Origin: Breviolum minutum Mf 1.05b.01
Lineage: Eukaryota; Sar; Dinophyceae; Suessiales; Symbiodiniaceae
Direction: 5' to 3'
DNA length: 64,000 bases
Assembly: GCA_000507305.1 (NCBI GenBank)
Contig: DF240088.1
Location: forward strand, 67,400 to 131,399
Shown here: positions 50,610 to 61,850 of the stretch, in pieces
How the letters are laid out: each line of letters opens with the position of its first letter
Numbering within the stretch: position 1 is the stretch's first letter
Notes under the pieces: model-generated
Database searches by the model: none
Told to the model about the DNA's origin: nothing
What the model saw: only the letters and a program-made list of their open reading frames with translations
Program-made: the position numbers and the translations under genes

Positions 50610-51213
50610 CTCCAAGCCAATATTGAGAATCGGTTAGCCCATAAAATCATACATTTGCAATCATATGCACAGCACATTAACCCTCCCAGGAATCTTCCTA
50701 AACCTTCAGAAATCCTTGGAACAAATTGTTTCACCTCTTGGACAAAATAAATCTGCCACACAAGTTCAACAGCCGAAGCACCTACCCCAATGGTAGAAAC
50801 TAAGGAAAATGAGGTCACAGAAGGTACTACGCGAATCATGTGCTCCTGCCAGAACATGCTCCCAAAGTGCGGGGTTGATGCGTGACAAATAGAAATAAGC
50901 AAAAGCGAAAAAATAAAAAATAAAGCCAATAAAAACAAAAAGAAGTCTCACAGAGAGCATTGAGGCAAAATTGCACAGGAATCTACTTTTATCTCAGAGC
51001 TTGTCAACTCGTGTGACTTGTGTTTAGCACCGCTGCGGTGCCTTCAAGCGCGAAGCACGCGCACCGTGACCGGCTAAAGCACCGGCGCCCAGCAGAAGAC
51101 GACCTAGCAAAGCACAAACAGAAAGTCGAAAAAAAGAAATCGCACTGAGGGGTCGCTAGTGTTTTTAGCAACTCGTACACCACATCGTTCTTGTACAGTT
51201 TTGCTTGATCCAC
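50610..51213 (-). CDS. Weak candidate exons with hydrophobic segments
   Basis: About 50660-50850 contains SFSLVSTIGVGASAVELVWQ and VQEVKQFVPRISEGLGRF, plausible membrane-exon coding. About 50830-50960 has two overlapping hydrophobic frames (one with an ATG, MLSVRLLFVFIGFIFYFFA), only one of which can be real. An ATG at 51211-51213 opens MDQAKLYKNDVVYELLKTLA, a possible gene start. The spacing to the start at 49981 suggests a small separate gene or the 3' end of the gene to the right. Confidence 0.3.
51027..51041. repeat. Perfect 7-base hairpin GCACCGC/GCGGTGC
   Basis: Seven-base inverted repeat with a one-base spacer, in a locally GC-rich patch (about 51025-51110) that contrasts with the surrounding AT-rich sequence. 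Confidence 0.5.
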
Positions 51214-51235
51214 TCGTTATTTCATATCCATGATT

Positions 51236-51410
51236 TATGCAAGTCATTGCCTCTGTTGCTTCCTTCCGTCTCTCCTTGCTTCGCTCCTTGCGTCATCCTT
51301 GCTTCGTTGCCCTTTCTTCCTTGCTTTTTTGTGCATGTCATGCATGCATTCCTTCATCCCTCCACTCTTCCTTTCGTTCATTTGTTCCTTCATTCACTCA
51401 CAAGAAATTA
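51236..51410. repeat. Degenerate pyrimidine-rich TTCC/CTTG repeat
   Basis: Repeated CTTCC, CTTGCTTC and TCATTC words with frequent substitutions. Its complement resembles the purine-rich tracts at 59435 and 63430. The plus-strand serine/leucine/phenylalanine-rich open frames it creates are artefacts. Confidence 0.5.
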
Positions 51411-51419
51411 CTGTATGGT

Positions 51420-51930
51420 TAGTGCGCACTGCTTTGACATGTGTAACATTGCCAGCCGTCTGACCCTTTGGATGTTGGATTTTGAAAGAAGCCTCTTACG
51501 CCTCAAGCTTTGCAGCCGTTTTAACAGTGTCTCCAGGTTGCAGGCCTGGAGAAGCTGTCCATAGACTGGTCATGTTTTCTGCTCAGCTTGGATGAGGTTG
51601 CACTGAATGTCGACCACAAACTCCCAGTTTGTCGTTGAGTCTGATCAACTTTTTTGTTTGCTGTTTTGGACTGAAAGTGCTGGTCGAGTACGATTGTTGG
51701 GATGGAAAGATGTCCTGTAGTCCTGCATGATCTCTTGGTTTTGGGGTCTGAAGATCTCGGCTGAATTTACTGTTGAAGCTGTCATATTCTTTGGGCCAAA
51801 GCTACGGCTGAAAACAGCACAGACTGGAGGGAAGGAGTCAAAGGGAACTCAATGGAGTACAAGAATGACTGTGGTGCTTGAGGACCAAAGATTTGTGAAA
51901 GAATCAGTGGAGAAACCCTGCTGATACAGA
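51420..51930 (-). other. Unresolved, possibly coding
   Basis: A minus-strand frame reads ETLLKRLQSLRRKRLLSKSN and, further upstream, MTASTVNSAEIFRPQNQE, but it contains TGA and TAG-type stops between these parts and another frame is partly open. It might hold exons of the gene to the right. Confidence 0.25.
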
Positions 51931-52019
51931 ACAAGTATGGAAACCCTGAGCTAAGGCAGTTTTAAGTTTTAAGTGGGAGGAGTCTGTTGTGGGTACTCCT
52001 GCCGAAGAAAACCTACACA

Positions 52020-55000
52020 ACCAATCCCTGCGAAAGTACTGATATCGTGTCGAGCTGAGCATTGCAAGAAGCTGAACTGAGCGGGGCACCGGGGGATATC
52101 CCTTTGAATTGCTGTGTAAACCAGTCTCCTTTCCCCATGGCCTCACCGCAGGTGAACTCCCTGAGAAACCACGGAAGCAGTCCGACGAAAGAATCGGATA
52201 AAATCCAGCGGGGGCGCTTGAGGTCCAAAAAGGATTGGGTTTTGGATTCCTAGGACTGCGATAAGATACGGCTGTTAACACCTCAGTCTCCCAGCCCCAA
52301 AAAACCTTCTGGGAAAAATGATAAACACTAACAATGTAATCAGCTTAATCAACCAGGCCCTTCAATCACACAAGCGAGTGACTACATGCTTGCAAAAAAA
52401 ATAAAAAATGACCTTTGCAGCACTAAGAAAAAACCTGGTCACAAGAGACGGACAGAAGGAGGATGTAAGCTTGCAGTGCCTCGTTGCTTTGTCACAACAG
52501 TTGGTGCCCACAGCCCAGAAGTCCACAGTGCCGCTCTGGCAGCGCGAGGCCGCACCGCACGGTTGGAATTAGGAAGTGCTAGGATGAAGACGTAGAAAAT
52601 GTAGTAAGAATCATCTTTAATCCAATCAATCCAATCTTCCCATCCAATTGCTATCGGAATCTACAGTAAGGCTCTCGGTAGGTGTGGGTTCGCGTGGATT
52701 TTGGAGTTTTCAATTCCATGCGCACAGGTTGTTCAAAGACCCTACCATCCGCTTGCATTGCGTGGTTTATTCCACGCGAGTTGTTTACCTCAAATACCTT
52801 CTTGATGAATGCATGTCAAGCAAGACTCAAGATAGCATAATCCTATAGCTCGCTACATAGATCTGTGAGAGATCTATGCATCATTGGAAAACCATTTCCA
52901 AGAAAGCTGGCCTCGGGCATCACAAAGTCGCCCTCCCTTGCCACCTGGCGAGTGAAGGTTCAAAAGGCTGCAGTGGCTGCCAGTCAGTGAACTTACTCCC
53001 TAAACACAGCTGCTATTCTTGCCAGCCTCATGGAGGCCTTTCTGGTTTCGCAACGGCTGTCCTTCCGAAGCTTCATGTCTAAAGGACACTTTACAGCATG
53101 GTTCCAAAATGGCCCGAGGCATCTTAAGTTAAGTTGATTTCTGAAGAGAGAGAGAGAGAGAGGGAAATGCGGAAGCCACCATCAAAGAGAGCTCAGTAAT
53201 GGTACAAGTTCACACAAGTTCTTGAATTTCTTGTACCATCGCTTAGCAAGGTGCATGTTAAATCTTGAACTGGAGGTGCGCCTAAAATGGGCACCGCACA
53301 GAAATTCAGGCGGTTCCGGAAGGACACCATCTGTGTGCAGGCACAAGACCAGCCATCATGGAGATTGAAACTACCAGGAAGTGGCCAAAGCATTTTGTTT
53401 TTCTACAAGTATGTTTTGGAAAATCTTCCTGAAATGAATTCGACGTTTGATTCGCAAGGCAACCTTTCGCCCAGCCTCACCGGTGTCCAACGTTGTGCCC
53501 TCCTTGAAGTACACCTGCATGAAGGAGCCAAGTATGCAAAGCTCAAAAAGGCCAACAAATCCTGGGAGAACTCAATTCCGATTACTATATAGACATCCAA
53601 AATCCCGGTTACTCAAGTTCAGGATTTTCATGATTTCAGCTCACAGCGCGAACCCATGGCTTGAAGAGGCCTCTCCAGAGTCCATGTAGCTTTGGCCCTT
53701 TGCCATCGCAGGATCCACGTCTGTGTAGGACACCAAATCCTGGAAAGCTTACGATGCTAGCTGCAATTTGCTTTCGTCAAACTACTGGCACATACTAAAA
53801 ATCTTGTTGGGACACTGAACTGCTTTCTATATCTTTGTATCATATGATTGTGTACAAGTATAGCTAGTATGTCCTGGTAAGTGTAGTAGCTGATCATGCG
53901 GTGACCATAGTTTTGATCACCGGCCCAAAAGCCACCGCAACATGCCATCCTCAGAAGAATGAATGTTCCAAGATTCTTGGAGGTTTGTTTGATTTCAAGC
54001 TTACCCCCAGCGCAGCAGAGGCTTTCTTTTGCAATACCATTTAACCTTTTGTTTTTGAAGATTCCATACGAGTACGAGGTTCAAAAGCACCAAATCTGCA
54101 GCATGAAGCATCTGGAAAGCCTCAGGTCTTGACCACAAACAAAGACTTAAGGCTAACCACCTTCGGCAAGGCACTTGCCGCCTCAGCTTGCTAGCTTCAG
54201 AGGAGTCGTGGACCGTGGGACCGCTGTAGCTTCTTACACAAGGATTCAAAAGTTTGCAGAATAAAAGGCACTTGGAAGGCATAGGATATTGCAGGAACCA
54301 AAGTGCCAACTTTGCTTTCACACATGTTTGAGTGTGTCGACCTAAACGCCCCCTCAGGATCACTGGACTGCCTATGGATCAGAAACCATATGTGATTCTG
54401 ATGCTTTTTGAAGACTTGCACTGCAGAGACAACATTTCCACCTCAACCCCTGCCCAATGGCCTGAACATCAGCAAAGTCACCTAAGCAAAGCAAACCAGC
54501 GAAAGAACAAAACTGAAGGCCGTTCCGTTTGACATAATTTCAATTGCGTATTTTCTTTGTATAAATATTATATGTATATATACATATATGTACATCTATG
54601 CATATGTTCCAGCTTCTCGTGGGTGGGCAACTGGTGATGCAAGACCTACCTGGGGAGAACCACGGAACCAGCAGCCTGGAAAATATGCCATGTTTAACCA
54701 TCACATCTGATAGGTGTCCTTAGTGCTCACAACAAACCTTTCTTCCAACTTCAGGAAGTCCTTGAAACTGCTATTAACCTTATTGGGAAACGCGTATGAG
54801 ATCAAGACTCTCCAAATCTGATATCATCTGAGCATCCACACCCAGGTGCTGGCAACACATGCAGCAACGCCCAGGGAGGCCATGCACATGGCCAGGCGCC
54901 AGTTTTGGTACCTGCTAGGCGTCAGCAAAACCGTGGCTGCATGGTTTCATATGACTCATGGGTCCACACCTCCAGCCTCCGAAGCTCCAGTAGTAGACAT

Positions 55001-56530
55001 GACCTTGGCCATGACTAGGGAGATCCCGGTGCCCAGCATGCTGGAATTGACCAGAACATGGTTAATAACGAAACTATAAATGATAGAATTATGATTAAAA
55101 CGTAAATGCATGTAAAATCTATATATCAATATATATATATATATATATATGCAGTATACATGTACTCTAGATTACTCAAGTATTTTCCAACCTGGTTCAG
55201 CAGAGGTTCTTCGGCACCCATGACCAAAACAATCCACGAGAATTTGCACCTAATTAATATCTTTCATCCTCACGAAATGTTCTGATTACCCAGGTTTCCA
55301 ATTTGGTAAGTCTGGCTCATCAACCTGACATGTGAGGTAGACAGTAGCCTGAACCCAATTGCGAACTTTTTGTGCACGCACAGTGCACGCACAAACAAGC
55401 AAATGGCGGAAGGAAAATAGATGAGCCCTGACAACTGGCAGCAGTTTGCTGCAGATTAGCCAGATGCTCCTCCGCCAGTCACTGGTTCCGCTCCGATTCT
55501 CAAATGCTGGTTGGCTTTGACACTGCCATGTTCTCCTCAACTAGCAACAGTGCCTCACCATGCCATTGTCACCGATCATTTAACATCTTGGTGTACGCAA
55601 GAGTAAACAGGATATCAATCGGCATCAGGACTTGTCCTCCGAATCTGGAAAAAATCTTGCAGCTCAAAGTGTATTGGAAAACACGGTGAAACATTGGTGT
55701 TCTCTCACCGCTACAGAAACTTAACCCAGGTATCGATGAAGTCCTCAGAACCATACCATTGATATGACCTGACGACAGTGCATCTGCCGGTAATCAGACA
55801 AGGATACAAGTGGATTCATTTCAAGGAGGTAGCAAAGCAAATGTCAGCTTTGGTTTTGGCAGATTTGGAACTCCTTCAAGCTCAATATTCCGAAAAGAAC
55901 ACTCAGAAATACAGACTCAAAGACTCAAAAACACATCAATCTGGTGGGGCAGTCGAGAAGCTTCGGCAAACGGATACTTTCTCCAGGCATGGGCACGAAA
56001 TCTGCCTGAGCTCTGGTTTCACAGGTTTCGGAAAAGCATGCAGTTACACTCGAAATTCATCTACTCTCATGAATCCCATGAGTCTACTGAATCGAATGTC
56101 TTCTCATGCAAATCGCCGACAAGGTGCATGGTTGCAGTCGTCCAAGACCTCAAGTCGTGTCAACGTGCAACATCCTTCAATGTGGCGGGATGGGTGCAAA
56201 GCAATGTGACTAGTCTAAGTTGGGACCATCAAAAACGACCTTTGATTTCTTTAGTCTTCGTCTTTTTCATCACCTGGGTAGGAAATCTTAGAAGACAAGC
56301 TTTGTCAGATATCGAGTACATATCCTCACATCACCAAAAAAAATCAAGACTCTTCAAGACACAGACTTGACGACAGCCATTTGATTCAAGAGAAGTGTCC
56401 AAGCGATTCCCTTCAATGTAACGTGTCCAAGAGAAATTGTCACCTTTTCACACTTTTGTAAAAGCATCTCCAAGCACACCTGCAACAAGTCTAATGCTAT
56501 AATCCGACGAGGTGCTACACTGCCACATCC
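52020..56530 (-). CDS. Multi-pass membrane protein, dinoflagellate-type family
   Basis: Two exons join exactly: 53671-53739 (DLVSYTDVDPAMAKGQSYMD, 23 codons, then a GC donor) and the exon starting at 53514 (VYFKEGTTLDTGEAGRKVAL). Downstream are about 53280-53365 (RLNFCAVPILGAPPVQD), 52900-52965 (REGDFVMPEASFLGNG), 52440-52560 (SGTVDFWAVGTNCC) and about 52020-52235 (RWILSDSFVGLLPWFLREF). I recall this order (DPA-A-G-SYMDAG, VYFKEG, VAPI, FWAVGTNCC) from predicted dinoflagellate membrane proteins of unknown function. Upstream helices lie at 56385-56530 (RRIIALDLLQVCLEMLLQKC), 55560-55700 (FGGQVLMPIDILFTLAYTKM), 55275-55450 (GLIYFPSAICLFVRALCVHK), 54990-55070, 54850-54920 (WRLAMCMASLGVAACVAST), 54705-54785 (SSFKDFLKLEERFVVSTKD), 54000-54370 and 53870-53950 (GGFWAGDQNYGHRMISYYTY). 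Whether all are one gene is uncertain. Confidence 0.5.
53141..53162. repeat. GA-dinucleotide run
   Basis: GAGAGAGA microsatellite of about 20 bases in an intron. Confidence 0.75.
54563..54605. repeat. AT-rich tract
   Basis: TATATGTATATATACATATATG, which is largely self-complementary, in an intron. Confidence 0.7.
55128..55152. repeat. AT-dinucleotide tract
   Basis: Uninterrupted (AT)n of about 25 bases in an intron. Confidence 0.75.
55778..56370 (+). other. Overlapping plus-strand open frames, probably not a gene
   Basis: Two plus-strand frames are open at once (55778-56209 and 55810-56370, 143 and 186 codons). Neither looks like a known protein, and minus frames here contain stops. It is the longest opposite-strand open region in the window, so it is recorded, but strand context argues against a real gene. 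Confidence 0.2.
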
Positions 56531-56756
56531 TGATGCGTGCAAGCGGTGTGAGGTAGCCAGCACTGGTGAGCCCGAGTTTGTTCTATCGTTGTATCGTTCA
56601 ATGTAAAATTACTGTGTTCATCTGGCATCGTCTGGCCCGGTTTGCTCACAGTTGACTTCCTGTGAATTATTCATGTAGCGGTTCTAGTCTTTCGAGTCCA
56701 TTCAAATCATTTCACTCTTGGACCACAAGGTCGATTGAAACACGACAGACTGAAAC

Positions 56757-59700
56757 ATCGCCTTCCATCAGAGCAGTATCCACGGGGATCAGGCCATCTC
56801 CCGCTACTCCAAATGTGCTTCCAGACAAAGGCAGGTAGGAGGCCAGCGCAACAACCTGCACAGTTGCAGCAGGCATCAAAGTCCTTCATATCCCCCTTCT
56901 ATCTCAGTCATGCTTTTTGATGTCGCACCATTGACAAAGCTTGACCACTGCACCTCCTCTAACAGGGTGCTACGGTTTTGCGTCTGGTTCCAGACCTTCT
57001 CACCTGGCGCTTTTGCAGAAAGTTCTCTGATTTTTGGCAAGACAATACATTTTAGTTTTGTGACACGGTCCAATGTCATGCCCCTTCGTTCTTTTCACAC
57101 TTGAATCATTCCAACCATCCCTGCCTAATCCATCCATCATCTCATCCATGGAGGGAGGTGTTTTGGTACCACAGCCAGCGACGCAGGTCACCACAGAAGA
57201 GTTCAATGGATAGCCTCAAGCAGAAGCAAGAGATTCTTACAAGTGAGGACCGAGCCATAAGTATTTGAGAAAGCTGGGATTTTTTTTCCAAAGAATGAAT
57301 CTATACTGAAGGTGCGTAATCCCATACAACTGCTTGTCTTTCAGAAACAGCCAATGCTGTCCACCCTGCTTGTAAATAACTACCATCTCACAAAGATACC
57401 AAAAAACCAAATGGGCTTGCCTTTGAAGGGTGGCTTAGACCCTTCTCAAGAAATGCGCAGCCTGATGGAAACTTCTCATTGATGTACGACAGCAGGCCAC
57501 CTCGGTGCGCTTTGAAGATTGCTGTAGTGAGCGAATGAAGACGGAGAAGCTTATTCAAATATCAGAATTTCAATCCGGCAACATCCGGCAACTGTGAAAT
57601 CTTACAAGCAGCAAGACTGCCTTTGACAAGCACCTATATCCAAAATTCGTTATGCTGTCCACAACTCCTTCGACTAATGCCCGACTGGGATGGATACGGG
57701 TCTGGTCCAAGAATGCTACCGGGGACTCCTCCGGCGGCGGTTGGTGGGGGGTTCCCAACCTCAAGTGACAACTTTTGTGTGGCATCTTCACACCAGCTTC
57801 ATGCCCTCCCAAACTGGGCAATCGGGCGTCACCAGTGAGCGCACGCGTTCTTGAGCCACAGGCCCAAGAACCTGGAGTGAGTCCAGATGGACCATAGTCC
57901 AATCCCCCAACGCAAAGCTATCAACCTTTGGTGACTTGACTACAAGTTGATAAGAGCCTAAGAACGGAAAGTGGTTGCTTGTATATAGTATCACATGGTT
58001 GTACATAGTGATTTGCCAGGATTCAGAAAGCCCTTGCTGTCTGTTAGGGGTTCCCATTTTAGCAGCATTTTTGACCTTTCTGAGTACCCGGTTTGTCAAT
58101 CCGAGGGTGACCCGGTGACCATGATCTTGAGACCTGGAAAGCTATTGATCCGTGCTTTTCATCATTGCTCAGAAAAGGAAGGAAAGCCCAAAAAGCCCAA
58201 AAGTCATGCGAAGTCATGCCTGTTACTAAGTCCCAAAGGCGGGGGCGAAAGTAAGGACAGATCACGAGCTTTCCCAAAGAACCCTTTCCTCTCTTTTGCA
58301 CCTCGCCAATGTAGGATCTTGCTACCCAACCTGCCACTCAGAAGCAGAAGAAGATTTACCGAATTAGGCTTAGAAGCAAATAAGATCGAGTCAACCGCGA
58401 TTGCAGCAACAAACATGCGCACTCAGCCTCACCATTGGTCTAAGCACCACATGGTCACATGGTCTTGAAAACAAGAAATCGACACCTCCGATGGAATGGC
58501 CAAGGAATGCAACAGGTTCCTGCAATGCTGGACAGGCACGCGACATGGGTATACAATATGATCAAAGGTCCTAAGTGAAATGTTCAAAGTTTATACGATT
58601 GAGATTAAGACACCGATTGGGCAATCACACCCTCATACACATACTTATAAAGAGTGAAGAAGAAACATGAATGGGCAATGGGCATAGGTTAAGAATAATC
58701 AGGACATGTTCGCTGTGCCTAGCCTCCGGGCCAAAATCTGCATCCACCTGGCTTAAGGCCTGCCAGACCACATCTAGAAAGGTTGTTTTTGGCGTGAGTC
58801 TCGACCTCTTAACATCAGCAAAGGCCCAACCCATGAGAATTGAAGCTTGTGAGGTTTCTCAACGAAGCTCAGCAGCTCAACCCATCCAGTGCCTTGTCTA
58901 GCGCTTCGTAGAAGAAGCCGAGGGTCTTCTTTGGCCGTAGCTCCGCCGTAAAGAACTCCTGGGAGCCAAAACCAGATGCACAGCTCTCAAGGAGTTGCAC
59001 AGCATACCATTTGCAACATTGGAGTCAAGGCATACTAGGCATACTACATTCTCTCATCGAGTCTCTAAGTAATTGGCACAGATTCGTTGCCTGGCATGCC
59101 TTGCAAAGTCAACTCTTTGAAAATTCTACGTGGAAAGTCCTTGGTGAGAGTGCTGGGCACAATTCTCAACCAGTCTAGTCTAGACAAAGGCGCAGGATAC
59201 AAGGCAAAACCTCAGCAAATGCGGCAGTGCCATTCGTGAAACATGGTTGGGTGAAGAACAAACATAGACATAGACCCATCCGAGAAACCGCGGGCTTCCA
59301 AGTTCACCTTCAGATCGTCATAGTCCTACACTCCACAAAATGAACGGAGATCAGTCGGCCAGTCTATCCACCATTAAATGAGACCTGCCCACACATGCCT
59401 GAAAAAAGATCCATGAATCTACGAGCGATGAGCAAATGAATGAACGAACCAAGGAAGGAACAACAAAAAACGAATGAATGAACGAAGGAATGACTGAAGA
59501 ATGAAAGAGACAGACAAACAAAGACAACCCAAAATGCGCCGTCATACAAGGAAAACGTCCATGCTGAAATGATTCGTAGTTTACTTACATATGTCATGTC
59601 AAACACCAACTCTCCTGGGCAGTCCCAAACTGCGCTGGGCAAAGCACCACTGGGATCTTCTTCCGAACCGTCACCTGCAAGTGAATGGTTACATCGATGG

Positions 59701-60685
59701 ATCCCAAGCCTTAAAGCGCCTTAAACGTTTATTTTCACCTACTCGGCTCCATACCTGTGCCCCAGAAAGCAGGCCCATTTTGATTGCAACACGAAGTGAA
59801 AACTCGCCTTGCATGAAATTAACTCAGAGACTTCCTGGAATCTATGACCTGTCTCACATGAATTCAAGACAGCATACAGTAAATCATGCCAGTTGTTCCC
59901 AATCGTTGAATTTCCAATCTTACAAGATCTAACAAGCTCTACATTTGCACGTCATTCCGTGCATCCACATTCCCCTTGGCCTCAGTTGAAGTGGCACGGA
60001 TCACAGTCAGCTGTCTTGCCTGCACAAGGGGACACAGTCAACAAACGGTTCAGAGTTCTCGTTTTAGCGCCAGGTTTTGCCTTTGCCGTGTACACTTCTA
60101 GATTCCCAGACCTCAACCTCTGTTTATCTTCAACCAAACAATCATGATTTTTTGGGTAATAAACATGTACGGTACAAATGTAGTCTATACAGTAGATATT
60201 ACAAATTGGTAGCTTTGTCTTCCTTTTATATTCATATACGTTTGATACTTGATATGATGCAGCAGACTCCACCACTTGCACATAGCAACGTGTTCAATTT
60301 CCCTTTGACTCCAGCTCCTACTACTGACTGTTCTCCACAAGCACACCTCCCTGCAATGAAGAATTATCACCAGACTAGCAGCCAGACCGTCTCGACCCAA
60401 TTACTATCAGCTCTTGGACTATTGAAACAAACGAGTCGTGGGCCTTAAAAATGCACGTCTCATGGCAAGCCTAGTTTGAACCATTTCAGATCATTTGTCA
60501 AAATATAGCTTAGTTGTCTTTTCCCCCTGACTCCTCTAGCTTTGTTGTCTGGTATTGTTCAACATCCAACAGTTTCAGCTGTCCTGATTCACAAATCCAG
60601 CTCCATGCCACGTTGTCAGCAGCAAAGCTACGAAGGCTATGAAAAGCAGCCCTCGACCAAACAACAAAAGAAAAAAATCCAGCAT
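56757..60685 (-). CDS. Alpha/beta-hydrolase (lipase/esterase-like), possibly plastid-targeted
   Basis: Resembles the plant-type alpha/beta-hydrolases that carry PVVLCPAQFG, PLSRLDWLRIVPS, GHSIGGW, LGTPH.PPP and GDG motifs. ATG at 60683-60685 gives a hydrophobic leader (LLFIAFVALLLTTWHGAGF) followed by a basic, Ser/Thr-containing stretch (ARQLTVIRATSTEAKG), which suggests a bipartite plastid leader. Exons: 60593-60685, 59951-60019, 59615-59674, 59289-59325, 59140-59210, 58893-58958, 58724-58759, 58486-58519, 58302-58330, 57828-57871, 57698-57759, 57462-57500, 57214 to about 57130, 56954-56995, 56757-56855. Codon phase is preserved at each resolved junction. Exon 58486-58519 supplies the nucleophile elbow GHSIG; 56757-56855 has GVAGDGLIPVDTALMEGD. 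Donors: GT, four GC (after 58893, 58724, 57828, 57462) and two GA (after 59615, 59140). The donor of the 57214 exon and the final exon carrying the catalytic His were not found. Substrate is unknown. Confidence 0.8.
59435..59525. repeat. Degenerate GAAT/GAAC/GGAA repeat
   Basis: AATGAATGAACGAA words with substitutions over about 90 bases, in an intron of the hydrolase gene between exons 59289-59325 and 59615-59674. Confidence 0.6.
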
Positions 60686-60689
60686 CAGT

Positions 60690-61850
60690 CCCAAACTCAA
60701 TCAAGACCCATGACAAATTTGCCAGTTCTCTCCAGCATTCAGATCAATCTAGCTGTACAGCTTCACAATTCGAAGCTGGGCATGATTGAATCCAAACTTT
60801 GATTATGGCTTTTTCGGGTTTATGGAGAGTTTCAGTGGATTTCAAGAATGAGTCTATAGTCTATAGTATGCTTCCTCCAGCGACTGTTTACGAAAAGGAA
60901 GAGACTCCCAAATTGTCTTTCAACCAGGAAACGCCTTTGCATGTTTTATGGCATTCACTACCAGATTGCAAGGACCATAGGAGGTGAGATGCTTCAACAC
61001 ATGAAAAGCATCACCAAGCCATGTATTTTCTTGGCTTAGATTCAGTTCGTCAGGTCTCCCCAAAACTAGCATCGGCTTCATTGTATTCCTCCCTATGATA
61101 TTGCAGTGGAATCTGCCAGAAGCCTCTGCTGCGCTTGCGCATGGCCATGGAGACACACAGCAACTAGGAGACAAGCTTTTTAGCAATTTTGATTGGAAGC
61201 ATCTTCCGCATATCGAAGCTTTTGTCGTCAAAGATCACTTGGAATCAGGTTCTGCCCGTGAGGTTCAATTTGTTGAGACACCGCTGCTCAATCTGAAAAG
61301 CCGCATGAAAGACTGTCCGAATTCATGCGTTTCTCCACGATTCCAAGACCTGCTACATCTGAAGTGGTTTTGGAAAATGATCTACAAGCCGTTCGTGTGC
61401 TCAAACAAAAGCAAATAGCTGCAACTGGGGACAGAAGGTGGAGCAAAAAAGCTAACGTGGCTTTGACTGGTTGATGAAAGCTATGAGCAAAATATTGCGC
61501 ATGCAAACATTTCTTCACCAAGAGTCTTCCAACCTCCACTGCACGAGGAATACCAACGAGTCTTGTCACTGTCGCACCTTCACCCAGAACATCACATCGA
61601 AGCTCGACGCGCTTCACTCTGAGATTGGAGCAAAAAAGGAGCACAGGCCAGACCAGCGAGTCAAAGACATACCGAGGACCTTAGCAATATGGAACCAGAA
61701 AGCAGAGGGACCATAGTTAGCTTCTGAAGTCAAGGGTAACATCTTCTTAAGAGCTTTGTAGGACTTCTAGGTAATGAGGAAAGAACTTGTTATTTCAAAG
61801 TATCAAAGTATCTATATACAGTCGTCGTGAACACTTGCAGGCTCTGTTCA
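60690..61850. other. Spacer between two genes, unresolved open frames
   Basis: Upstream of the hydrolase start. A plus-strand frame at 61095-61418 (107 codons) and a minus-strand frame at 61288-61644 (118 codons) overlap, and other frames are open in part. I cannot decide which, if any, is coding. The minus frame (KATLAFLLHLLSPVAAICFC) could be the 3' end of the gene to the right. Confidence 0.25.

Noticed and set aside
57570-57902. 110-codon minus-strand frame as a single exon
   Set aside because: Two smaller exons (57828-57871 and 57698-57759) in different phase join into a conserved-looking LGTPH region; the long frame is a mixture of intron and exon.
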